Source of the DNA: Microdochium bolleyi
Lineage: Eukaryota; Ascomycota; Sordariomycetes; Xylariales; Microdochiaceae
Direction: 5' to 3'
NCBI GenBank assembly: GCA_001566295.1
Contig: KQ964290.1
Location: 1 to 58,882 of the forward strand
DNA length: 58,882 nt
The translations under genes and the position numbers were made by a program. The notes beneath the pieces are model-generated. The model did no database searches. It worked only from the letters and a program-made list of their open reading frames with translations, and was not told the DNA's origin. Positions 20,658 through 29,637 of the stretch are shown one piece after another. Position 1 is the first letter of the stretch; the number at the start of each line of letters is the position of its first letter.

Positions 20658-22319
20658 ATGATCCACGTGCAGCCGGCGCGGCAGTACCAGCTCCGACGTG
20701 CCTGCGACCGCTGCCACAAGAGCAAGCTGCGCTGCCTGCGCGAGAACGACGACGACGATGCCTGCCAGCGCTGTCTCCAGGCCGCCGTCCCGTGCTCCTC
20801 GAGCCCGGCGTCGCGGCCCCAGCGGCACAAGAGCAACAGCACCAACAGCATCCCAAGACACAGGCCACAGTCGTCCCAGGGGCAGGGCCAGCACGGCATG
20901 GAGCTCGTGACAGCCTCGTCTTCGTCATCATCAGCCACCTTGGCCAACAGCAGGGCGTATACCGCCGCTGCTCTGACAAACACTTTACATCAGCACAGGG
21001 CCGGCGCCGACAGCATCAACACCGCCGGCGGCCCAGGCCTCATCTGGCACGCCACTACTGCCAACATCACCACCACCACCCGCCCGGATGTGCCCAGTAT
21101 ATCGTCGGCCACCCGCTTCGATGTCCTGCCCGACTTCCATGACCAGGCGGCCTTTGACCAGCTCTTTCTCCTCCACGACACAGACATGGACATCACGCTC
21201 GACGATGCCCCTGGAGATAGCAGCGGCCCCTCTCCGCCGTCGTCATCCTCGTGCAACTCGCGGGCGGCAGGCGCGGGCCGTCATAACAGGTTTCCCCCGA
21301 CTGCTGCCAACACCATACTTAGCTCATCCTCCTCTGCCATGTCATCGGTCCCATCGTTGACGCCAATGTCACACAGCGGCCTCGATGTGACAGCCGCCCC
21401 AAACCAGCTCGCACCACTCGAGCCTTCCCTGTCACCACCGCCACGGCAGCGTCACCACCAGCAAGACCACGGCGCCGCATCCCTCCCTGCTCTGGACTAC
21501 TACATGCGGAAAGTCTCCGACGTCGGCCTGACCCTCCTAACGCACCTCCAGGTCATGCCTATCGTCACTCCCGACACCGAGGACGACGACCACGACGATG
21601 ACGGTGCTGAGCAGCTGATTTCCAATACCTCAAGGGACGAGCAAACACAGTTCAGTTGCCCCATTGACCAAGTCTTCCACCTGTCAGAGGTGTTTGTCGA
21701 GACGCTCGCCGAGCTGCTCCCCAGACTACCCCCGCCGTTCACCAGCACGCCCATCAGCCCGCTCTCACCAGACCATCTATCTCTCGACGCGGCATCAGAG
21801 CTGCTCATCTTCTCGACGTACCTGCGGCTGCTCGAGACCTATGACCGGATCCTGCAGCACATCCAGCTCCACTGTCGGCAGACATCCCGGCCAGCCGCAG
21901 CTATACAGGCTGGAGCAGCAGCCTCTGCCTCATCAACCTCGTCCTCCTCCTCTGCCACGGGGGGCAGAACTCAGTTATCCTCATCCGGCATGGGCAGCGG
22001 CAGCAGCAACAGCAGCAACGCCATGATGAACGCCTTCAACCTCCCCGGCTGGTCCATCGGGACCTTCTCCCTGTCCGCGCAGTCCAAGACCCAGCAGCTC
22101 TTCATGATCCACCTGATCGAGACGATGCTCACGCGCGCGCGGGACCTCGTGTCCGACGTGGTCGCCAAGAAGGCCACGCTGGGCTACCGCGGCAACTGGG
22201 AGTGCTTTGGCGGGCTGTCGCTGAGCATAGTGCCCGATCTGGCGGTTCAGGCGATCCGGACGCGCGAGAAGGCCGCCATAAGGAGGGTGGTGGGGATCAA
22301 AGCTGCGCTGAGGGGGTAG
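20658..22319 (+). CDS. Zn2Cys6 transcription factor, probable cluster regulator
   Basis: An intronless 553-residue protein. Residues 16-46 form a zinc binuclear cluster with spacing C-x2-C-x6-C-x9-C-x2-C-x6-C: C16, C19, C26, C36, C39, C46, with HKSKLRC as the basic recognition stretch. A long low-complexity region follows (Ser, Gln/His, Ala rich, about 55-290, acidic EDDDHDDDG near 315). The C-terminal half is helical (VFHLSEVFVETLAELLPRLP, LLIFSTYLRLLETYDRILQHI) and ends in IETMLTRARDLVSDV and REKAAIRRVVGIKAALRG, as in AflR-type pathway regulators. It should bind CGG-type sites in the nucleus. Position inside the cluster suggests it activates the PKS-NRPS and neighbours; the shared motif in their upstream regions is the proposed target. 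No fungal_trans domain was obvious. Confidence 0.92.
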   Translation: MIHVQPARQYQLRRACDRCHKSKLRCLRENDDDDACQRCLQAAVPCSSSPASRPQRHKSNSTNSIPRHRPQSSQGQGQHGMELVTASSSSSSATLANSRAYTAAALTNTLHQHRAGADSINTAGGPGLIWHATTANITTTTRPDVPSISSATRFDVLPDFHDQAAFDQLFLLHDTDMDITLDDAPGDSSGPSPPSSSSCNSRAAGAGRHNRFPPTAANTILSSSSSAMSSVPSLTPMSHSGLDVTAAPNQLAPLEPSLSPPPRQRHHQQDHGAASLPALDYYMRKVSDVGLTLLTHLQVMPIVTPDTEDDDHDDDGAEQLISNTSRDEQTQFSCPIDQVFHLSEVFVETLAELLPRLPPPFTSTPISPLSPDHLSLDAASELLIFSTYLRLLETYDRILQHIQLHCRQTSRPAAAIQAGAAASASSTSSSSSATGGRTQLSSSGMGSGSSNSSNAMMNAFNLPGWSIGTFSLSAQSKTQQLFMIHLIETMLTRARDLVSDVVAKKATLGYRGNWECFGGLSLSIVPDLAVQAIRTREKAAIRRVVGIKAALRG

Positions 22320-22940
22320 ATGAGGGGGACGGAGTGGAGGAGGAGGAGATGGGCATGAGGGATAGTTGACACTCCCTGCAAATTGGTCTCATAGACAGAC
22401 GTGGCTCGGGCCTGTGCTGTGCTGCGAACATACGATGACATGTTATGACTCATGAGAGGGACACGATCACATCAGCGGGAGTTCTTGATAGCATCGAAGT
22501 AGGAATTTGCAAAGATGTTGGTTTGAGAACAATCCGTTTCGAAACGGCTAGTGCTATTTCCGTGATCGAAACTGCATTGGCTATTTCCTTAACAAAGACC
22601 AATGAATAATGAATGCAGCTGACCGAAGTCTCTGACCAACTTGCCCTTCTAACCAGTGAAATCCACAGGGCACGACAAACTGCATCTCAGCTGCCGCCTT
22701 CTGGCCTAAGGGTAAATCTATGCCTACACTCTAATGGCCACTCCTCCCATGCCAAACTGCAATTGCCAGCCATCTCTATCCACAGCGCGCCAGCACGTCT
22801 CGTCTCTCAGACGCTCAGCCCATCGAGCAACTCGCCCACCGGCCCTTTGCCCTTCTTTCCACCTTACCCCTCCGCCTGTGAACCACGCACGTCCAACATT
22901 TCCCTTCTCCCTCCATCGCTGCAGCATAGCTCACACACAA
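22320..22940. other. Intergenic between convergent regulator and DUF1772 genes
   Basis: The 3' ends of two convergent genes face each other here. Open frames lack motifs. Nothing else was seen. Confidence 0.5.
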
Positions 22941-23507
22941 TCACAACCCAGCACCCCACAGCCCCGCGGCCACAAAGAAACAAACGGCCGCGGGGACTCC
23001 TGTGGTCGCGGTCCTACGCCCATCCAGCCGCGCGAGTTTGGTCTCGGCGACGGTGCGGTCCGCGACGGCCGCCTTGTCGTCACTCAGCGTGAAGTTGAGC
23101 GGCACGAGGCGCAGGGTAATGGTGTACAGGTAGTACGCGACGGTGAGGAGGGTTCCCGCAATGTACAAGCTTCGAGACCATGACATTGGTCCACCGACGA
23201 CACTTGCTGCTGTCGAGGAAGAGGAGGGCCAGAAAAGTAGCGCGTTCGCCCCGCCTACGACGATGCTCGAGTTGTACGCCCCAAAGATGGTGCGCAGGCT
23301 CGCGGCGCGCACGCTGCGGAACCAGTGCGGCATGGCGGCCCATTTTGCCGAGGGGCTCATCTCTGGGTGGCGAAAACCCCCGAAGAAGACGGAGAAGGCG
23401 TACGAGTAGGTCGCGCCTACTGCGGAGGTTAGGACCGGGGCGAAGCGGAGGAACGTGGTGAGGAGCATGGTGGTTTGGGCTTCGTCTGCTGCTGTAGGGG
23501 TGGTCAT
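22941..23507 (-). CDS. DUF1772 (anthrone-oxygenase-like) membrane protein
   Basis: I start at ATG 23507 (MTTPTAADEAQ), not the longer frame from 23657, whose extra 50 residues look non-coding. The 188-residue protein has about four hydrophobic segments: LLTTFLRFAPVLTSAVGATYSYAF, SSIVVGGANALLFWPS, YIAGTLLTVAYYLYTI, GVPAAVCFFVAAGLWGAGL. The loops carry FRHPEMSPSAKWAAMPHWF and the family-like RTIFGAYNSS. The layout and length fit DUF1772, which includes the cofactor-free anthrone oxygenases of polyketide pathways. In a PKS-NRPS cluster it could oxidise or rearrange the product at a membrane. That role is inference; the family is otherwise poorly defined. The 11-nt cluster motif lies 280-290 bp upstream of this ATG. 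Confidence 0.75.
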   Translation of the reverse strand: MTTPTAADEAQTTMLLTTFLRFAPVLTSAVGATYSYAFSVFFGGFRHPEMSPSAKWAAMPHWFRSVRAASLRTIFGAYNSSIVVGGANALLFWPSSSSTAASVVGGPMSWSRSLYIAGTLLTVAYYLYTITLRLVPLNFTLSDDKAAVADRTVAETKLARLDGRRTATTGVPAAVCFFVAAGLWGAGL

Positions 23508-24553
23508 CGCGGTGGCGGGATGGAGGTTGTGCGCCGTGGTGCAGATGATGGTGTGGTTTCTTGTCTGGACGACAGGCTCGAGTGGTGAGCACGCAACAAA
23601 TGCTGGGTCTGGTGAGACGCGAGTGTTTTGCCTAAATGTTCTTGATAAAGATTGCAAGCGGGAATTGATTTCTATTCTTCGGATCTACGCTGACATGAGT
23701 GGAGCAGACGGAGGAAGCAAAGCCAAAACCAATGTGCCCGGCGGATTGAGCTCCCACTGCTTCTTAGAACACGCGGCATGCCATCTTCGGCGACTTGAGA
23801 GGCTGTCCACTGGCCTGATGGAAATTATCAGACGATGCCATGGCAGGCAGCTGAAGGCAACAAGTGCATGTCCGAGCATGGTCGGAGCCGGGGCATGCCC
23901 GAAGACGACTGTGTTGGTCAGCCGAGCTTTTTGGCGCCGGCCTGCATTGTGCCGTCTTTCTTTCGGCGGTGTGCTCCAAGCTGTTTTGGAGCTGCATATC
24001 GTCGGCCACTCGGCGCGCCACTTCTAGCCACACGGCTCGAGCCGGCGACACGGTCTCACCGATGGCAATGCTGACCAAAAAAGTGTTCACCGAGCAGTCA
24101 TTGTCAGCTTCGGAACGCACGCAGGGAGAGCTGCCGCTCCAGAGTCATGCTGACACATTTTCGGAGTTTGATTCAACAGCGCGACGGGGCAAGAACGCAC
24201 AGTCTTCACGGGCGTTGGGGAGTTCGAGGCCTCATAGATCTAACACTTGCGGATTTTGGAAAAATGCTTCTGGTGATTGACCGGAATTTGCTTCACGAAT
24301 CTCCAAGAGTACGGTAACTACTGAATTTGACATGTCCAATCAAGATATATTATGGACGCAGGAGTTTCATCAGAAACAAATTGTCATTCTGAATTTGTAC
24401 AACGCGCAGAAAACATTTTAGCAGTGGCGGTTTCCACTGAACATCGGTACGCGCATTTTGACATTGATTGCCCCAAAAAAGAAGAAGAGAAAAAAAAGGG
24501 ATTGCTTCCAACAAGTCCATTGTGCCCATGATACATCACAAATGATTTGGCCT
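23508..24553. other. Intergenic; upstream of DUF1772 and downstream of EthD-like gene
   Basis: Open frames on both strands have no motifs. The only regulatory candidate seen is the motif at 23787-23797. Confidence 0.5.
23787..23797 (-). promoter_or_regulatory. Candidate regulator site upstream of DUF1772 gene
   Basis: The minus strand reads CAAGTCGCCGA (extended TCAAGTCGCCGAAG), an exact 11-nt match to the core of the sites at 19017-19027 and 29236-29246. It lies about 280-290 bp before the start at 23507. Confidence 0.5.
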
Positions 24554-25216
24554 TTAAGGCGCAACGCTCGCTTCCTTGAACTTGGGGTAGGTAGGCTTTC
24601 CGTCCGCAGTCACGTTGACCAACTTGCCGTCCTGAATATACATCTCGACCCAGCCGATGCTCTGCTCCACGTGCGTGCGGCTAACAATCGGGCCTTCGAG
24701 CGCCTAAAAATGAACATTCATCAGCGAATGACAAATTTCCTAGACGGACAGCGGGAAGGCGTGTGTCCCCGAGTTGACGTACCTGCATGGCCTGGAAATC
24801 AGGATCCGCCGCGAGCGCAGACAAAGTCGCCATGTCGCGGAAGTAAAACTCGACCTGGAGGTCGTAGTCGCGGATCACCCACTTGTCGCCCAGCGCAGCA
24901 TTGAGCTGCTTAGAAGCCTGGCGAAAGCTCGCGGGGGTGAAGACCTTTACACATCACAGAAAACTAGTTCAGTTTGGCCCGCTATTTCGGAATCCCGCAG
25001 GAGAAGATACAATGGGGGGGGGGTTAAAAGAAATAGGAACGAGCTTACAATGCCATATGCCTCCATGCCGTGCCGGATGTGAATCTTGGCAGCGTTGACG
25101 GCGTGCTCCTCAGTCGCGAACCGGTGCATTTCCTCCTCGCTGCACTCTTCGTTCTTGTAGTGCGACAGGGTCATGCGCAGGAGGCGCTGCTTCTTGATGT
25201 CTCCAAAATCTCCCAT
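24554..25216 (-). CDS. EthD-like dimeric alpha/beta-barrel protein
   Basis: Three exons: 25216-25049, 24944-24783 and 24703-24554, all phase 0, with GTAAGC...AAAG and GTACGT...TTTAG introns. The start ATG at 25216 gives MGDFGDIKKQ; total 159 residues. The first part fits the EthD pattern: LRMTLSHYKNEECSEEEMHRF followed by EEHAVNAAKIH, a strand, a helix with S-x-EE-x-H, and a conserved H. Then come YGIVFTPASFR, DYDLQVEFYFRDM, SALAADPDFQAMQ and the C-terminal IGWVEMYIQDG. Such small ferredoxin-like proteins in fungal clusters act as cofactor-free cyclases, dehydratases or decarboxylases on polyketides. Here the place in the cluster suggests tailoring of the PKS-NRPS product. The exact reaction cannot be read from sequence. 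Intron 1 (minus strand) contains an 11-nt poly-C run. Confidence 0.75.
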
Positions 25217-27384
25217 GATGAGCTGTGGTGGTGGTGAGCGAGGTAGTCTGCGGGCAAGAAACGGTGGTCCGTTTAGCAGTAGCGTTGAGAGCGACGAGAA
25301 AGCTTGGGGGAGTAGGAAGTTTGGCAAAATCTTAATGTCGCGGAACTCGCCGTCCAAGTCCTACACACATCTGAGACTCAAAGTGGTCACATCGCCATTG
25401 CTGATAGCACGTTACATATCTGTCTTTGCTAAGCCTCGTCCGTGACATTTGTCTCGGTCTTGGCGTGCGGCTGAGAGGACACCGTCGTTCGTTGTCGTTC
25501 GGCGGTGGAGCCAGCGCCGGCAGAGGGCTGACGCACTTCGGTGGCTTGCGCAGGTCTCGGGACCCTGATGATCATCAAGCCCTGTTTGTAAGGCCCTGCA
25601 TAGCCGGTTCAACAATGTCGCCGCCGGTCGAAATGTGGTTCACGCGTGTAACGCTGTTGCTCCTGCTGACATACCCACCGAGGAAGTACGTCGGATAAAT
25701 GACACTCCTAAAAGGAAGAACGCCGAGTACCGAGGCCCCGCATTACCGGGTCAGCATTGATTGTGCACCGGATTATTATTTGTGAACATCACGATGAGCA
25801 TCCAAACCCTGAGCGAGGAAGGAAATCACGCTTTTCCATCTCCGGCAGGCAGCTGCATCGCGTGGCACACAAAGGCTCTTTACCTTACGTGAGATGACCT
25901 TGCTGGCCTATACTCCGCTCCACTCCCATTATAAGCATTGTCAGATAGACTAAGCTGCGACCCGAGGTATACGATGATGACACGATCGCGGGCAGGGGCA
26001 AAGCATCGTGTTGACGATGTGCCACTGCATGCCGTGTTCCCAGAGGCAGAGAGCCCTGTAGATCTTGACCATTCCAGGATATATCCGAGTGCTGAACGTG
26101 GACGAAATTTCTGGCCCAAGATTGATAAACGTCCTTGCGAATCTGGGTGTCTTTGACAAATGGCCGGCGACACATGAAGCACTAGCTTTGCCCAGTGTTT
26201 AGTAATCTGTGTCGCCGAAGCACGGATCTTTGTCTAAGCAACACTGACCAAGCATGTCTCGGTGCAAACAGAACTGCTCTAGGAATTGCTGGCTCAGCTC
26301 TGTCACAAGGCCCTATACCATGTCTACAGGCATTGCTAAGCACGCACGATGCTATGATTTATTTGTAACCGGGATTTTTAAATGAATTTCACATCATCGT
26401 CTCGGTGTCCAGCCGTTTTTTTACTCAAATAAAAGTACGGTCTCCCTTGTTTAAGCATATCAAGCCGTATGTTTTTCGTAGGAAAGGGTGCAGCCGATGT
26501 TCATCGGCACTTTGCACAAGACCACGTGTGCCACGAACCCCTCCTCTGCTGACTGCGCAACTCGAGGCCATCGCCAAGACACTTTGTTCATCGAGATCGC
26601 CCCTGGGGGTCCAAATGCACCGTGGGGTTCCGGGCCAAAGGTCAGTGTATCCGAGCGAATCAGAAACACTTGCGAATGCGATCGGCTCTTCGTGCTGCTG
26701 TCAGCGGGTAATACTAGTCACTGCCTCCCCGTGCGTAGGAACCACAATCATGGCTGAAGGTCGTCTAGGGAAATGTGAAAAAGCGGCTAGCCCCCCTTGT
26801 CGTAGGGCTGATGAGAGGCGGCCCGCGGCCGCGTGGCGCAGTTGCTAAGGGCGCAAGGGTTAGGGCACCCGCCCCTATTTAAGCCCCGGAGGCGGCACGC
26901 CAGAAGGCCGCCCCTAAGGAGGAAAGGTGCCGAGACCCTTGTGGTTGTGTTTGGTGACTGGGGCCCACACTCCGCGGAACTAGGGATGGTGCCTGAAGCT
27001 GACAAGGTGGGCATGCGTATGCGCGCAGATCTCGGAGCCCCAGTTTCGTCACTGGCTGGCAATTGCGTGCCCGGCGAGGCGGGTGACAGAATAAATCGGA
27101 CGCTGACACAGACCCCTGGCGACGGAGTGTCCGGGTTTTTTTGTCACCCGCCTCGCCCGGGTCATCATTGTCGGTTAAATCAAGCCTTTTGGTTCAAGAG
27201 GGACCTGGTCCGAGGTTGCGAAAGTGGGCTGGATCAGGGATTGCCATCCTTTCATGCAGTCAAGGGATTAACCAGATGACACTTTAGGAACAGAGTATCC
27301 TAGACGAGGAATACGAAGGCAACAATGACCACTACGTGCTTTACCATTATTCTGTCGTGACACAATCCCGGCTGTCACGCAAAC
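25217..27384. other. No gene over 2.1 kb
   Basis: No recognisable coding region was found on either strand. CGCCGAA (minus strand, about 25499-25505) sits about 285 bp before the EthD-like ATG and matches only the core of the cluster motif. A stretch at 26829-26850 resembles a Pol III A box (TGGCGCAGTTGCTAAGG) but no B box follows. An inverted repeat lies at 27070-27161. Confidence 0.45.
27070..27161. repeat. Inverted repeat, ~19-bp arms
   Basis: CCCGGCGAGGCGGGTGACA at about 27070-27088 is matched by its reverse complement at about 27142-27161 with a one-base bulge. The ~53-nt loop contains a further GGAC/GTCC pairing and a T7 run. This could be a transcript hairpin or a tiny foldback element. 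No terminal duplication was found. Confidence 0.6.
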
Positions 27385-28907
27385 TCAGGCATGCCCATTG
27401 ACCTGCTTGATATCCCCACTGGCAGACAAGGGCGCCCGCTTGATCCCCCACACCTTGTCCAGCCACGCAAACGTGCGCTGCGCCGAGTACTGGAACGCGG
27501 CGATCTTGGCCTGCAACCCGCCCGTGGCGATATCCGTGGCAATCCAGATCTCCTTTTCCACGCCCGGCTCGAGGCTCGTCAGCGAGGCGTACAGCTTGTC
27601 CGTCGTGGTGGCCGGGTCGAAATAGAAGCTGGCGCCTGCGCCCGTGACGAGCGTCGGGCACTTGACGTCCGCGAGGTACTCGGAGCCGTCCTTGTTGAGA
27701 AACGTGTAGTCGCGCATGCGGTACATGATCTCGGACTCGGTGGCCGACGCGGTGACCCACTTGAGGTGATTGACTATAAAGACGCAACCCAGAATTGCCT
27801 GTCAGCAGCATGCTGCATGAGGGGGATCATGTTGGGGGCGGAAGAAAATGCAGAAAGGATGGGTGGCGCCGAGAACGGGGAACAAGGGGGAGCAGGGAGG
27901 GCTGAGTTTGCATATGGGTGTGTGTGTGGGGGGGGCTTGTGGTCGGTCTGCTTACATTCCCAGCGGGCCTGGAAGTCAAGTCGTTGGAGAGTCCTCAGGA
28001 TGAAGTTGAACATGCCGTCGCTAAGCCAGCCGCTCGAGAAGCCCTTCCACAGCGGGGCCGGCATGCGGCCCGAAGCGTAAGCCTCGAGGCTGTAGAAGCT
28101 GTCGATGGACAGGCACGCGGTGATGCGGGGGTCAGCCGCTGCTCGCAGGGCAAAGTAGCCACCCATGCTGGCGCCGGTCACCGCAATACGTGACAGGTCG
28201 AGGTCGAGCTCCGGGTGGAACGAGACAAAGTCGAACAGGTGGTCGAGGACCTTGCTCGTGACAGCCTCCCAGTCGTGTCGCATGGGCAGCTTGTCGCGGC
28301 GCAGCACAATTCCCTGGCCAGGGCCCTCAAAGGTCAGGACCGCATAGCCGACCTCGGGCCCGAAGTAGGGGTTGACAAAGTAGATTTCCTCCTGGGTCGA
28401 GTCACCTCCACCACAGTTGATGAGAAGGGGGATCTTGGAGGTTCCCGGGATGCGCTTCGACTCGTGTGGCAGGTAGAGATATCCAGGCAGCTTGACTCCA
28501 TTGTCGTAGGGGATGTCGAGGAAGAACGTCTTGCCGTCCCGGTACTGCACGCCCTTGCGGAAGTTGCGGATGGCACGCTCAATGGTGGGCAGCACACGAA
28601 TGTCGGCACCAATGGCGCCCTCGTTGAGCATGAACTGCGCGGCCCGGATGTAGTTGGACGACCGCAAGTACGCCTTGCGAGCACTGACTCGGTCTCCGGA
28701 GCGCTCAGCCTCTTTTGCAATCTTCTCTGCGTTGTCGCCCTGCTCCACGAAGGCTTTGTACCAGCTCTCTGGGTCGAGGTCTTTGATCTTGCCCGCGGCC
28801 TCGAGCGCCTCGCCAATCTCGGCACCCTCCATTGGGGCCATGGCGAGGAGGCGCAGGTACTCGAACTGGAAGAAGGGGGACTTGAAGACGTTGTGCATCG
28901 TCGCCAT
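27385..28907 (-). CDS. FUS2-type alpha/beta hydrolase of PKS-NRPS clusters
   Basis: Two exons, 28907-27956 and 27773-27385, with a 182-nt intron (GTAAGC...TTATAG) that restores WEFNHLKWVT; 446 residues. The N-terminal helical lid (about 1-135) precedes a hydrolase core: LLINCGGGDSTQEE (oxyanion region), VLTFEGPGQG, nucleophile elbow GASMGGYFAL (Ser near 245), then PTLVTGAGASFYFDP, where the acid is expected. The order and lid match hydrolases that accompany fungal PKS-NRPSs, such as FUS2 of fusarin and PsoB of pseurotin biosynthesis, which help close the lactam ring. At the site where bacterial relatives have the catalytic His, this protein reads ATGGLQAKIAAF, so a classical triad is doubtful. 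It starts 730 bp from the PKS-NRPS and is transcribed divergently, so the two probably share a promoter. Confidence 0.88.
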
Positions 28908-29637
28908 GTTGATTGTCGATAGCTGGGGAAATCAGACTGGCTGTGGAAGGTGTATGGGAAGCGTGGTTGGGATCTCTGAAACTCAACACAAGCTGCTATC
29001 AAGCCTCTGGCTACATATGAATATCTCTTGATCCCGGCGGTTGAGCTCGAAACAAAAGGTGATGGTCTCTCTTGGTGCAGGCATAATTGTCAAGTTGGTG
29101 GCTGCTTTCGGGGGCCGTCGGCGGCGGCATCAGACCGTCTGACAGCCGAAAGCTCCGGCCAGGCAGCTCCGATAGCAACGTCCGGGAACAGGACTTTAAA
29201 CTGGTCCAGAGCAACATAGACATCCAGACAGGGGGCAAGTCGCCGACCTACACTAGTTGCTGACCCGTGCCGAGACAAGTGGCTGGCTGAAGTCTGAAGG
29301 ATTCAGCGGCAAGCACGGCGATGGAACTTCTAGATCTTTTGGTGTGATTCGTCGACACGGTTGAATCTCACGTCCGAGTTAACCTATGAGTCCTCACCGT
29401 GGTCCACATCAGCCTCGTGCCCGGCTATGTCCTTCCCGAACTGGCAGTGCACCGTGAAGCCTGTTCGGCATGGTGTGGTGGGACAGCTGCGAATGGACGT
29501 ACGGTGCTTTAGATGTTGCCTGCAAAAAGACTATATGAAATGGCTGAAGAATAAAATTTGGCCTACTTGCAGCTACGAGTGAATGTTCTGCCACAAGGAG
29601 CATCCCAAGCTGTCAGTGTGCAGCAGTATTCGCAACC
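28908..29637. promoter_or_regulatory. Bidirectional promoter of hydrolase and PKS-NRPS
   Basis: A 730-bp region between divergent start codons. It holds one exact cluster motif (29234-29246), several GC-rich CGG-type triplets near 29110-29160, and a TATA-like CTATATGAA at about 29531, roughly 105 bp before the PKS-NRPS ATG. The ATG context there is CAACCATGAG. Confidence 0.6.
29234..29246 (+). promoter_or_regulatory. Candidate regulator site in the hydrolase/PKS-NRPS promoter
   Basis: GGCAAGTCGCCGA, identical over 13 nt to 19015-19027. It is 327 bp before the hydrolase ATG and about 390 bp before the PKS-NRPS ATG. Confidence 0.55.

Noticed and set aside
22613..23183. Pro/Ser-rich plus-strand frames opposite the DUF1772 gene
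   Set aside because: Low-complexity frames partly opposite a better-supported coding region.
23508..23657. Longer N-terminus for the DUF1772 protein from 23657
   Set aside because: The extra 50 residues are polar and not family-like; the ATG at 23507 leads directly into the first membrane segment.
26845..26860. Telomere-like repeat (GGGTTAGGGC)
   Set aside because: Only one partial unit; no tandem TTAGGG array occurs anywhere in the window.
26829..26900. tRNA or tRNA-derived SINE (A-box-like TGGCGCAGTTG)
   Set aside because: No B box or cloverleaf can be drawn from the following sequence.
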